This document shows, one piece after another, positions 18,168-29,400 of a DNA stretch of 64,000 nt. The stretch is from Jejuia rubra. Its GTDB lineage: Bacteria > Bacteroidota > Bacteroidia > Flavobacteriales > Flavobacteriaceae. Location of the stretch: NCBI RefSeq assembly GCF_042684665.1, contig NZ_JBHULY010000039.1, forward strand, positions 421,147 to 485,146, given 5' to 3'. The notes under the pieces are model-generated. The model worked only from the letters and a program-made list of their open reading frames with translations. It was not told where the DNA came from and ran no database searches. A program made the position numbers and the translations under genes. Each line of letters opens with the position of its first letter. Position 1 is the first letter of the stretch.

Positions 18168-20270
18168 TCACGAAATATAATTCCAAATATTCTTAAACTT
18201 AACCAATTGAGCATACGTATTTAAAATCACTTCATTTTCAGAATTCCTAAGAGATGGGTCTGCATGCAAAACTTTCTTCGCATAGAATCTTGCTTGCTGT
18301 AAAATAGCTTTATCCTTAACAATATCAGCAATTCTCAGGTTTAGCACACCACTTTGTTGTGTGCCCATAATATCTCCAGGGCCTCGGAGTTTTAAATCTA
18401 CTTCAGCAATTTCAAAGCCATCATTGGTGCGCACCATGGTTTCCAGTCGGGTTTTGCTGTCGTTGCTCAATTTATGGCTCGTCATTAAAATACAATAACT
18501 CTGCTCAGCACCACGTCCCACACGTCCACGTAATTGATGCAGTTGGGACAGCCCAAAACGTTCGGCACTTTCAATAATCATTACGGAGGCATTTGGTACA
18601 TTTACACCTACTTCAATAACGGTAGTCGCTACCATAATTTGTGTTTCACCTTTGATAAAGCGTTGCATTTCATAATCCTTATCCCCGGGTTTCATTTTAC
18701 CATGGACAATGGAAATCTGGTAATCCGGTTTTGGAAAATCCCGTTCAATACTCGCATAACCGTCCATCAAATCCTTATAGTCCAAGGCCTCGCTTTCCTG
18801 AATTAACGGGTAAACGATATAGACCTGACGGCCTTTTTTGATTTCGTCTTTAATAAATCGGAAGACTTTCAAGCGATTTGAATCATAGCGATGCACCGTT
18901 TTAATGGATTTTCGCCCTGGAGGTAATTCATCAATCACAGAAATATCTAAATCGCCGTAAACAGACATAGCAAGTGTTCGTGGAATAGGGGTGGCCGTCA
19001 TCACCAACACATTCGGCGGAAAGGTGTTTTTGTGCCACAACTTACTTCTTTGTTTGACTCCAAAACGATGTTGTTCATCGATAATTGCCAATCCCAAATT
19101 TTTAAATTTCACCTTATCTTCAATCAGGGCATGAGTCCCAACCAAGATGTTTAAATCGCCATTTTCAAGTGATTTATGAATTTCTTTTCGTTCTGAAGTT
19201 TTAGTTGAACCAGTCAACAATAAAATACTTATATTCAATTTATTACACCATTCTAGTAATCCGTTATAGTGTTGGACTGACAAAATTTCAGTCGGAGCCA
19301 TTAAGCAGGCTTGAAAACCATTGTCAAGTGCTATGAGCATTGACATGAAGGCCACAATGGTCTTTCCAGAACCAACATCGCCCTGCAATAGACGGTTCAT
19401 TTGGGCATTGCTTCCCAAATCGGCGCGTATTTCTTTTAAAACACGTTTCTGTGCATTGGTCAAATCGAAGGGTAAATGAGTGGAAAAAAAGGTGTTGAAA
19501 TACTCACCAACGATGTCAAATTGAAATCCTTTTATTTTCGATTTATGGACGAGATTCTTCAGAATCAATTGTAACTGGATATAGAACAGCTCTTCAAATT
19601 TTAATCTGAATTGCGCCTTGGCCAACAGCTCCTGACTTTTTGGAAAATGAATATTGAGCAAAGCCTCGCTCTTCGAAATCAATTTTAATTCTGAAAGCAA
19701 AGGATCGGATAGGGTTTCAACAAACTTGCCTTTGGTTTCTAAAAACAATTGCTGGACAATTTTACTAACGACGCGATTGCTAATCCCTTTGTTGCTTAAT
19801 TTTTCTGTAGAAGGGTAGAGTGGCTGTATCCCTGAACTGAGCCCTTTTTTGTGTTCATCCAAAGTCTCGATGTCGGGATGTGGCATATTGAATTTCCCAC
19901 CAAATAACTGTGTCTTTCCGAAAACCACATAAGGCGTGTTCAATTTTAAACGCTCCCGAATCCATTTCTGTCCCCGAAACCAAACCAATTCCATAGTGCC
20001 AGTTTCATCTTGAAAAGTAGCCACAAGACGTTTCCCCCGCTTTTGCCCCACTTCCCTAAAACCCGTAATTTTTCCAATGATTTGCACCTCGGCGGTATTT
20101 TGTTGGAGCTGATTTATTTTGTAAAACCGAGTTCTGTCAATATAGCGATTGGGAAATAAATTTAAAATGTCCTGATACGTATGGATATTGAGCTCCTTCC
20201 GCAACAGATCCGCCCGATTGGGGCCGACACCTTTTAAATAATCACTAGGGGTTTGGAGGTTCACGCTCAT
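18168..20270 (-). CDS. recG: ATP-dependent DNA helicase RecG
   Basis: A replication-fork regression helicase of superfamily 2. The start is taken at MSVNLQTPSDYLKGVG; eight extra codons to 20294 are possible. An N-terminal wedge/OB domain with GVGPNRADLLRKEL is followed by Walker A GDVGSGKTIVA, DEQHRFG (DEAH-type box), motif III MTATPIPRTLA and motif VI QLRGRVGRG. Its length of about 700 residues is normal. It is divergent from the M1 peptidase gene with about 70 bp between starts. Confidence 0.95.
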   Translation of the reverse strand: MSVNLQTPSDYLKGVGPNRADLLRKELNIHTYQDILNLFPNRYIDRTRFYKINQLQQNTAEVQIIGKITGFREVGQKRGKRLVATFQDETGTMELVWFRGQKWIRERLKLNTPYVVFGKTQLFGGKFNMPHPDIETLDEHKKGLSSGIQPLYPSTEKLSNKGISNRVVSKIVQQLFLETKGKFVETLSDPLLSELKLISKSEALLNIHFPKSQELLAKAQFRLKFEELFYIQLQLILKNLVHKSKIKGFQFDIVGEYFNTFFSTHLPFDLTNAQKRVLKEIRADLGSNAQMNRLLQGDVGSGKTIVAFMSMLIALDNGFQACLMAPTEILSVQHYNGLLEWCNKLNISILLLTGSTKTSERKEIHKSLENGDLNILVGTHALIEDKVKFKNLGLAIIDEQHRFGVKQRSKLWHKNTFPPNVLVMTATPIPRTLAMSVYGDLDISVIDELPPGRKSIKTVHRYDSNRLKVFRFIKDEIKKGRQVYIVYPLIQESEALDYKDLMDGYASIERDFPKPDYQISIVHGKMKPGDKDYEMQRFIKGETQIMVATTVIEVGVNVPNASVMIIESAERFGLSQLHQLRGRVGRGAEQSYCILMTSHKLSNDSKTRLETMVRTNDGFEIAEVDLKLRGPGDIMGTQQSGVLNLRIADIVKDKAILQQARFYAKKVLHADPSLRNSENEVILNTYAQLVKFKNIWNYIS

Positions 20271-20341
20271 ATTGGCGAATTTAGGGTATTTCAATTAAGA
20301 TTAAAAGTGCTATTTTGGTCTGAAAATTGTGGTGATTCTGT

Positions 20342-22327
20342 ATGAAAAAAATTTTCTTTATATCTCTGATTTTGTCTTTTTTTCTTTGCTCTTCGCAACA
20401 AACGGAATATGTTGATTTTTTAAGAATTCACTCCGATATTGGTTTTGATGTTTCACAAAACAAAGTTTATGGAAGTTATGAATGCACTTTTGAAATCATG
20501 AAAGATGTGGATTCCATTTATTTGGATGCTCAAAACATAAAAGTAATTAGTAAACAACTTTTAGAAGTACAACCTCACATCCATACAGAATATCAAGGAA
20601 TAAAATATCAAAACAACTCAAAACATATAATCGTTTATAATAAATTCAAAAAAGGGCAGGTGTTCGAACTAAATTTAAACTATTCTTGTTCTCCCAAAAA
20701 AGCCCTCTACTTCATTGATTGGGATTATAATAATGGTAATCAACAAGTCTGGACCCAAGGTCAAGGTAAGTACACAAGTAACTGGTTGCCATCTATAGAC
20801 GATATGAATGAAAAAATTGAGTTCGATTTATCCATAACTTTCGATAAAAATTACGAGGTAATCGCCAACGGTAACCTAACAAATAAACAAATCAACGATT
20901 CCACCATCACTTGGCATTACGATATGGAACAGCCCATGCCTAGTTATTTGGTGGCCTTGGCTATTGGGAAATACAAAAAGAAGGTCGAATATTCCAAAAG
21001 TGGCATTCCTTTGGAAATGTATTATTATCCCCAAGATTCATCAAAGTTTGAACCTACTTATCGTTACACCAAACAGATGTTCGATTTTTTGGAAGAAGAA
21101 ATCGGAGTGCCTTATCCATGGCAAAACTATAAGATGGTGCCGGTAAAGGACTTTTTATATGCCGGGATGGAAAACACCACCCTAAATATTTATTCCGATA
21201 GTTTTGTGGTGGATTCCATTGGATTTGTGGATCGCAATTTTGTTAATATCAATGCCCACGAATTGGCCCATCAGTGGTTTGGGAATTTGGTAACGGCCAC
21301 CTCGGGAACCCATCATTGGCTGCAGGAAGGCTTTGCGACCTACTACGCCCTTTTAGCTGAAAAGGACATTTTTGGGGAGGACTATTACTATTGGCGACTT
21401 TACGAATACGCCCAAGAATTATTGGCGCAAGATAAAGCGGGACAAAGTACATCGTTACTAAACCCAAAATCCAGTAGCACCACGTTTTATAAAAAAGGCT
21501 GTTGGGTGTTGCATCTATTGCGCGAAAAAGTAGGGGATGAGGCCTTTAGAACTGCTGTTAAAAATTATCTGTTGAAGCATCAGTTTCAAAATGTGGATAC
21601 TGATGATTTTATTAGTGCAGTTGAAAAGAGTAGTGGGGAGGATTTGACTAATTTTATAAATAAATGGTTGGTTTCATCAGAATTGCATTATCATGAAATG
21701 GAAGAGTTTTTCTATTTGACTTCCATAGATTATAAAGGATTTTTACAATTAGATTGTGAGCAAGATGCAAATGCTTGCAAGGATTTCGTGTTAAATAATA
21801 AGAATAATGACTTGATATCAGAGATTATCCGGAGGATGCCCGGAGGCATCTCAAGAGAAATCACTGAAATTAAAGGCATCAAGCCCCGACAAGCCATCGC
21901 GCGGACTTTAAGGGAAATTCCCCAAGAACTCAAAATGGATTACGAATCCCTCCTAAACGACAAATCCTATATCACTGTCGAAACCACATTGTTCAATCTA
22001 TGGAAAAACTTTCCCGAAGACAGAATTAAGTATTTAGAACAAACCAAAGACATCATCGGCTTTAACGATAAAAATGTACGTATGCTTTGGTTGACTCTAG
22101 CTTTAATTACTGAAGATTACGAACCCGAAAGCAAAGCAAAATACTTTCATGAATTGACGGATTATACCAGTCCGAAGTATGGTTTTGAGGTGCGCCAAAG
22201 CGCCTTTCAATATTTACATCAGATACAAGCTTGCAATGAAGAATGTAAGGCAAATTTAGAACAGGCTACCACCCATCATAACTGGCGGTTTAAGAAGTTT
22301 GCTAGGTCGCTTTTGGAGGCAGACTAG
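20342..22327 (+). CDS. M1-family zinc aminopeptidase, exported
   Basis: A 661-residue metallopeptidase with an N-terminal signal sequence (MKKIFFISLILSFFLCSS). The zinc site is HELAHQWFG with ligands His306 and His310, and Glu329 in the LQEGFATYY helix; the substrate-anchoring GMEN motif lies upstream (AGMENTTLNIYSD). It should trim N-terminal residues from peptides outside the cytosol. The C-terminal HEAT-like region is shorter than in aminopeptidase N. Cys16 lies in a poor lipobox, so lipid anchoring is uncertain. Confidence 0.9.
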   Translation: MKKIFFISLILSFFLCSSQQTEYVDFLRIHSDIGFDVSQNKVYGSYECTFEIMKDVDSIYLDAQNIKVISKQLLEVQPHIHTEYQGIKYQNNSKHIIVYNKFKKGQVFELNLNYSCSPKKALYFIDWDYNNGNQQVWTQGQGKYTSNWLPSIDDMNEKIEFDLSITFDKNYEVIANGNLTNKQINDSTITWHYDMEQPMPSYLVALAIGKYKKKVEYSKSGIPLEMYYYPQDSSKFEPTYRYTKQMFDFLEEEIGVPYPWQNYKMVPVKDFLYAGMENTTLNIYSDSFVVDSIGFVDRNFVNINAHELAHQWFGNLVTATSGTHHWLQEGFATYYALLAEKDIFGEDYYYWRLYEYAQELLAQDKAGQSTSLLNPKSSSTTFYKKGCWVLHLLREKVGDEAFRTAVKNYLLKHQFQNVDTDDFISAVEKSSGEDLTNFINKWLVSSELHYHEMEEFFYLTSIDYKGFLQLDCEQDANACKDFVLNNKNNDLISEIIRRMPGGISREITEIKGIKPRQAIARTLREIPQELKMDYESLLNDKSYITVETTLFNLWKNFPEDRIKYLEQTKDIIGFNDKNVRMLWLTLALITEDYEPESKAKYFHELTDYTSPKYGFEVRQSAFQYLHQIQACNEECKANLEQATTHHNWRFKKFARSLLEAD

Positions 22328-22351
22328 TATTTTACCCCTCCGCATTCGGCA

Positions 22352-22372
22352 CCTCCCCTAAAATAGGGGAGG
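22352..22372. repeat. CCTCCCCTA hairpin repeat after the M1 peptidase
   Basis: A 9-bp perfect stem, CCTCCCCTA/TAGGGGAGG, with loop AAA. It belongs to the same broad class as the hairpin at 45695-45716 beside cas2. With no T-tract it is a weak terminator candidate at best. Confidence 0.6.
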
Positions 22373-22417
22373 AATCCCAAGGCTAAAGTAATTCGTGCTA
22401 GTACGTGAAATTTGTGT

Positions 22418-23422
22418 CTATTTACGTCGCTCATTATTCGTCGGGCTTCTACAAATCAAACAATCCGCTAAATATGTGATGGATAATTCATAAACCCCGT
22501 CGGTACGTCCAATGTTTGAGGTATTAAAATCATAGGAAAACCCAAAGCGAAGACGTTCAAACTCCAAGCCTACCAATGCATTTACAGATGTTAGTAAATG
22601 GCTGTTGCCACTGTTTTTTGCAGGATTTGTGACGGCCATGGCTCCCAAAAACAACTTGTGAAGCTTTATAGTTGCAGCCAAATCCAAACGGTTGAATTGG
22701 CCTTGCTGCATGTAGTTTAGGGACAAAATCATGTCGTTATGGTCGTAATATTCAAATCTATAATTGCCGTGAATGGTATATAGGATATCCAGAGGCACGT
22801 TGGCATTATCTATAAATGAAATATTCGGCTGATTTAAATGCTTAACAGCCGCACCCAGCCATAAATCGGTATTGTTTCTTCTGTTTTTCTTATCAAAAAC
22901 AAATCCTGCCGTAAAATCAAAAAAAACAATCCTATTATTTGCATTCGATGCTAAAGGATCGCCTGAAGCAGCACTAATGGTTCCGGCATTGATATTAATT
23001 TGGTCCGCAAGCAACAGATTTCTAAAGTTAAATGATTTCATACCGTAACCCACTTCTATAGCTGGCCTAAAATACCAATCGTTGGCCAAGGAAACGATGT
23101 ACGCAAAGTTTCCGTTAAACTGAAAATGGTTGTAATTGGTACTGGTTTCATGCTGATTCAAAATACTAAAACCAACACCCATGCCATCTCGCGATGATTC
23201 CAACCAGGTATTCAAAAAGGCATATTGGGTATCCACCTGCAAATCCAAATGGGGCCATTGCGTGCGGTGCATCACTCCAAAATAGGTAGCTTGCTCAAAC
23301 CCTGAAAATCCGGGATTCAAAGTTTCTGGCACCATAAAATATTGAGTAAAAATTGGGTCTTGCGCTTTTGCTTTGAAACAAAAGCAAACCAGTAGTGTGA
23401 TGAAAAATAATTTCGCTTTCAT
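22418..23422 (-). CDS. PorP/SprF-type T9SS outer-membrane protein
   Basis: A 334-residue barrel protein with a signal peptide ending CFKAKAQ and the family opening DPIFTQYFMVPETLNPGFSG. PorP/SprF proteins bind the type B C-terminal domain of their partner adhesins and help deliver them through the type IX secretion system. The partner gene ends 5 bp upstream of this gene on the same strand, which fits a dedicated secretion pair. The protein ends in Arg/Lys after a Cys pair (CLICR), slightly unusual for a barrel terminus. Confidence 0.88.
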   Translation of the reverse strand: MKAKLFFITLLVCFCFKAKAQDPIFTQYFMVPETLNPGFSGFEQATYFGVMHRTQWPHLDLQVDTQYAFLNTWLESSRDGMGVGFSILNQHETSTNYNHFQFNGNFAYIVSLANDWYFRPAIEVGYGMKSFNFRNLLLADQININAGTISAASGDPLASNANNRIVFFDFTAGFVFDKKNRRNNTDLWLGAAVKHLNQPNISFIDNANVPLDILYTIHGNYRFEYYDHNDMILSLNYMQQGQFNRLDLAATIKLHKLFLGAMAVTNPAKNSGNSHLLTSVNALVGLEFERLRFGFSYDFNTSNIGRTDGVYELSITYLADCLICRSPTNNERRK

Positions 23423-23427
23423 TTCTT

Positions 23428-26400
23428 CTATTTTATTAGTACCACAACACCTTTATTCGTTATGGTCCTGCCGTAAAACGTCTCGCCTGAGAAAGTGTAA
23501 TAGTAGTTTCCGTTTTCGGCTTCAGAGTCTTTAATTTTTCCGTCCCAGCCCCTTAAACTATTGCCTTCTTCGGAGTAAATCATACTACCCCAAGTGTCGT
23601 AAATTTCAAATTTCATATTGGACAACGCTATTTGAGCTGGGGCAAATCGTTCGTTTAAGCTGTCGCTATTTGGGGTAAAGGCATTTGGCACAATCAGGTT
23701 ATAGCCTTTTTGAATTACCAAAGTGATGGTTCTTGTGTACACGCAATCAAAAGGATAGACCACTGTTTGCGTTACATTATATGTTCCTTCATTTTGATAG
23801 ATATGTATCGGGTTTTCTTCATTCGAAATACTGCCATCACCAAAATCCCACGACACACCAACAAAATCACCGGTAGCTAAATTTGTAAATTGAATAGGGT
23901 CTTCAATGGAATAAAATCCAAAATTGGTGAATGCAAAGGAACTTATATCGAAATCAGGATCGCCAAGCTCTGGAATATCGACATTGTACGACAATGAAGT
24001 AGTGCAACCTAGACTATCCGTAACATCAATAATCACTAGGCCGTTGATATCCGTTTGCATTACCTCATTATTCACGCCACTTATGTTTCCACTAGACCAA
24101 TTGATTTGATAAGGCGGAACGCCTCCTCTGGGTCTGGCCACAAATGACTGGTCAACCGTTTTTGCAGAGCAATCGAAATCGGTAATAATATCCACTTCAA
24201 TTTCCAGAGGTTCAAACCTATTGATGGTAAAGTTTTTTGAAATAGTACAGTTATTGGCGTCGGTAACATTTAGGGTATAATCACCTGGAGGAATATTACT
24301 TAAATCCTCAGTAGTTGCCCCATTAGACCATTGATAAGTGAAGGGCAAAGTCCCCCCAGTGACAATAGCATTAATACTACCAGTATTGGCATCATCACAA
24401 TCCAAAGCATCAGTTTTTGTCCCGGAAATATCCAAAGGTGCGGGTTCTGTAATGATAAAGGTTTCTGTAATGACACAGGGCTTTCCGTCCGTAATTGTCA
24501 CCGTGTACGTGCCTGGGCCGATGTTGTTGCGTTCCACACCAGCGGTTGGATCATCATCCCAATTTAAATTAACAGGGTCAATGCCACCTTCTAAATTTAA
24601 AATAATTCGAGCGTCATTTGCTCCAAAACATGAGACGTTTTGAACCTCAGGGGTAATTCTAAAGATTGGAGGCTCAGCAATTATCACGGTGGCTTCTTTT
24701 ACGCAATTGGTGGCATCCGTTACTGTAATAACATATGTTCCGGGTGACAGATTGGTTTGAGATATTCCTGAACCCAAATTACTCCAAGCCACATCATAGG
24801 GCGCATTGCCTCCGGTAATAGAATTGATGGTTATAGAAGCGTCGTTATCCCCATAACATTCAATTTCCGTAGCGGTAGTGTCAATAATGATTTCATCGGA
24901 TTGATTGACAACTACTTCCAACATGGCCGAACAATTTGATCTATCCGTGACTGTAACATTATATGTTCCTGCGATCAACCCCGTTAAGTTTTGAGTTGTA
25001 CTCGCAAAACTATTTGGCCCCGTCCAACTATAGGTATAATCAAAAACACTAGGGGAAGTTTCAAAAGGTCTTCCTCCAATGATATTAATATTTATTTCGC
25101 CGGTGGCTTCCCCAAAACAAATCACATCAACCTTGCTGTCAAGGGTAACCTGCAATTCGGGAGGTTCAACTATATCAAAACTTTGGATAATTGGCGTACA
25201 ATTATTGGCATCTACCACTGTGATTTCATATAAACCAGGCCCTAAATTGGTCAGGTCTTCATCACTGCTGTAGGCCGTTCCGTTTCTTGTCCAATTATAG
25301 GTGTAGGGTGTCGTGCCTCCCGTAACCTCGATACTAATGGAGCCATCGTTTGCTCCAAAACAGGAAATGGTTTCGGCATCAAAATCGACTGAACTAAAAA
25401 TAAGCTCGTCCGGTTCCGTTATTGTAAATGTTTCTGAAAATGGGCAACCGCCATCGTCCAAAATCGAGACGGTATAATCACCGGGTGCCAAATTGAAAAT
25501 ATCCTCGTTGGTACTGGTATAGCCTGAAGGGCCGGTCCAATTAATTTGATAAGGGTTTCCGGATGAAAACGGAACACCTCCAGATATGGTGATTTCTAAC
25601 GAACCTCCGCTATCTAAATAGCACAAACTATTGTTTTGGATTGAAGTAATGCTGATTGAAGGGTTTACTGTGATTTCGACTTCAAAAGTTGCTCCAACAC
25701 AGGCCCCTAAAGTCGGTGTAACCATATAAGTTACAGTTGCTGGATTAGTGGTATTGTTCACCAATGTTTGGGATATTGAAGTTTGAGGTGTGTTTTCTTG
25801 CGATGAGCCGGTAACGGCTCCTGCAGGACTTATAGTGGGAGCTGTCCAAGTGTAAGTTGTGCCTGCTGGGGCAATGTCTACGCCTGAACTGGTTGGACTA
25901 ATATCAAAAGAAGTGCCACTACAAATCACATCTGTTTTATTGCTGATATTTGGCGTTTCATTTACAGTGTTTTCAGCTACTTCGGAAATAATTTGGGTGC
26001 ATCCTCCTGAGGAGTATGTTATAATTACATAGTAATAAACTGTTCCTATGGTACCAGAAGGTGGAGTGTAACTCGTTCCTGTTTCACCACTAATTACTGT
26101 GCCAGAAGAAGTGTCATTCATAGTGTTGCTATACCACTGATATGACGGGGCACCTACGCCATTAGCTGTTGAAATAGACAGCGTATTGAAGCTTTCGCCA
26201 AAACAAATCGTTTCTGAAATAGGTTGGTTGGTAATCGTAGGAGCGGGGTTGACAATTACTTCCGAAACCGTACTAGTGACACCACAACCTGGATCCGTTT
26301 GCGAGATGACAACATAATAGTACTGAGTGCCAACGGTTCCCGTTGGAGGTGTATAAACCGCGTTTGTGGCACCTGAAATCGCAGTGCCCCCGGTGCTGTT

Positions 26401-29400
26401 ATTGGTTGTATTGCTGTACCATTGATAGTCATAAGTGCTCCCAATACCTCCTGAAACCACTACTTCCAAATCCTGAGGCGTTGTACCTTGGCAGATGGTT
26501 TGGGTAGTCAAAGGTTGTGAAGTAATAATTGGATCATCCACAACAATAACTTCAGCAACTTCACTGGTAACGGGAGTACAACCGCTTCCACTGATTGAAA
26601 CTTCAACATAGTAGTAATAGCTTCCCGCAACTGTAAAGGTTGGAGGCATATAGTTGATATTAGTGGCTCCGGGAATTAAAGTGCCTCCCGTATTTGCATT
26701 AGTGTTATTCGAATACCACTGGTATGACACTGTCCCCGTTCCTCCAGAATGTGTCACGGTTAAATCATTATTGATATCTCCGCCAACACAAATGCTTTGC
26801 GTAGGAAGTGGTTGGTTATCGATTTGAATACCGTCCACTATTTCAATACGGGCAACATCCGAAATAATTTCATCGCAGCCAGCTCCGGAGGTAAACCTCG
26901 CAATCACATAATAATAAGTCACCCCAACAGGAGTATTTGGTGGTGAATACGTTGCATTTGTTTCACCACCAATAGCTGTTCCTGATGTTGTATTGTTCAC
27001 CGTATTACTATACCATTGATAGGTCGGTGTTCCTGGTCCGTTTACGGTGACTGATAAATCATTGATCGGGCCATTTTCACAAATGGTCTCGGATTGAGGC
27101 TGACTTGTGAATTCTGGTGCAGGATCAACAGTAATTACTAAATTAACTGGTGCGCCAGCACAATTGCCATTAAATGGTGTGATGGTGTAGGTAACATCCT
27201 CAGAAGTTGTATTCGAATTAAATATGGTCTGGGCGGGAATCGTGCTCGTAGTTCCGTTTGCAATATATCCTGAAACACCAGCAGGAGCAGTAGCCGTCCA
27301 AGAATAGGTTGTACCACTTATGGTTGAGTTTAAAACGGTTTCAACAGTAGACGTCCCAGAGCAAATGGTTTGGGTCAAGTCCGTATTGGTGATGGATGGA
27401 ATTTCGTTTATTGTGAAATCTTCTGTATCCGTTGTTGTCCCGCAACTTGTCATGACGTTTAGGGTCACCGTATAATTTCCCGGAGTACTGTAGGCAATTG
27501 TTCCAGGATTTAGAGTGTTTGCAGTGGCTGGGGTCCCACCAGGAAAAAGCCATTCATAAGTGACAGTTTCCGAAGCAGGCGCGCAGGTGTCCACATTGGC
27601 AACTGGATCAATTGAAGCTGTGCCACAAAAATCTGCAATTGAATTAATAGCAACAGTAGGAGGTCGTTTTACTTCTACGGTTTCTGACTTGGAATCAGTC
27701 CCACAAGTATTAGTCGTGGTCAAGGTAAGCGTATATGTTCCTGCACTTATAAATTCAAAAGAAGGCGAAGCTGAGTTTTGATCCGTACCGTTGGTAAAGT
27801 TCCATTGCCCAAAAGTTGTCCCACAAAAGCCTGAAGTATAAGCTACTTCCCATAGATATGTTACGCCACCACAGCTATCCGTTAAATCGGTGGTGTTTGT
27901 TGCATCAATACCTAGTGGAGTACAGCCGTTATCAGAACTTAAAGTGAAATCGGCCACCAATTCCGGTTCAATACAGATGGTTTTAATAATTCGCTCTGTT
28001 TCACCACAAGAATTTACGGCGTATAATTCTACATCAAAATTTCCTGTTGAAGTGTAAGTATGTATTGGGTTTCTTTGGGTGGAGGTATTGCCATCCCCAA
28101 AATCCCAAAAATAGCCATCATTTACGGAGCAATTATTAGAATATCCATCAAGCGATGTATTATTAAATTGAACCGGGGTATTGACACAACTATTTGGTGG
28201 GTCTTCAAAAGCTACTTGCGGTTTTCTCAGAATAATGATAGGGCCTGCCGTTAAATTCGTTTGTCCACAGGAAGTGAGTATGTTCAAAAAAACAGTATAA
28301 CTATTTGGGCAACTCGTTTCTGTATAGGTATGAGGTATTGGGAAATCTTCGGAATTTATGGGGTCAGCAGGGTCAAAATGTGTTGAGGATTCTAATTCTC
28401 CTTGAGTATAAGTTTCTGTCGTACCATCGCCATAATCCACAAAATAGACAGTGTCTGGCGGATTGGTAGCCCATGACCCAATGGCAAAGTCAATTGCATT
28501 AACCGGAAGACATAGATTTACCGTATTTCCAGGGTTTACTATGGCCCCCGTTGGGTTGCTTGAGTTTTTGATGAGATACCGCATGGTGTTATCGCAATTG
28601 GTGCCTCTACCCGTAATATCCATATTGAAAGAACCAAGTTGCGTATAAGTGTGCGATGCAGGGAAAGTGACTCCCGTTTCAATTGGGCTTCCATCACCCC
28701 AGTCGATATCAAAGGAGCCAATGCACGTAGATGTATTGCTTCCCATTCTAACATTAATGGTATAAGATGGATCCAAAGTATTATTACCACAATTATTAAA
28801 AGGGTCAAACTGGTTATCAGCATCAAAAAACTCCAGCCTTGGTTTTTGCCTTACATCAATCGTTTTGGTAATAGCCGATACACATCCGTTAGTATCAGTA
28901 ACCGTAAGTGTTACATTAAAGGTTTGAGTGGCACAGCCCAACGCGTCAAAAACATGAGTGGGGTTATTATTGTTTGATGAATTGCCGTCACCAAAATTCC
29001 AACTATAGGTAAAAGGACTGGCTCCTGTAACATTAGTTGTAAAGTTTACAGGTGTTCCGGAGCAGGCATTGTCATTATTAAAAGTAAAATCTACAGTTGG
29101 CAAATCGTGAACGTTTACGGTTGCTGTTCCAGATACGTTCGCGGTTTCTGATGCATTATCCTCAACAGAAATCAATTGATAGGTAAACGTGCCCGCTGTT
29201 GCCGTACTAACAGGTAGATTTACAGTAGTGTTACTTCCTGCCGTTGAAATGGTTTGTTGTGCACCACCGTTTATTGTATAAGTAAAGGTATATGGCGCCG
29301 ACCCAGCACTTCCAGTAAACGTTATTTGAGGATTGGGTGTACTATTGATGCAAACGCCAGTAGTCCCAGAAATAGATGCCGATGGTGGCAAAAGGAGGTT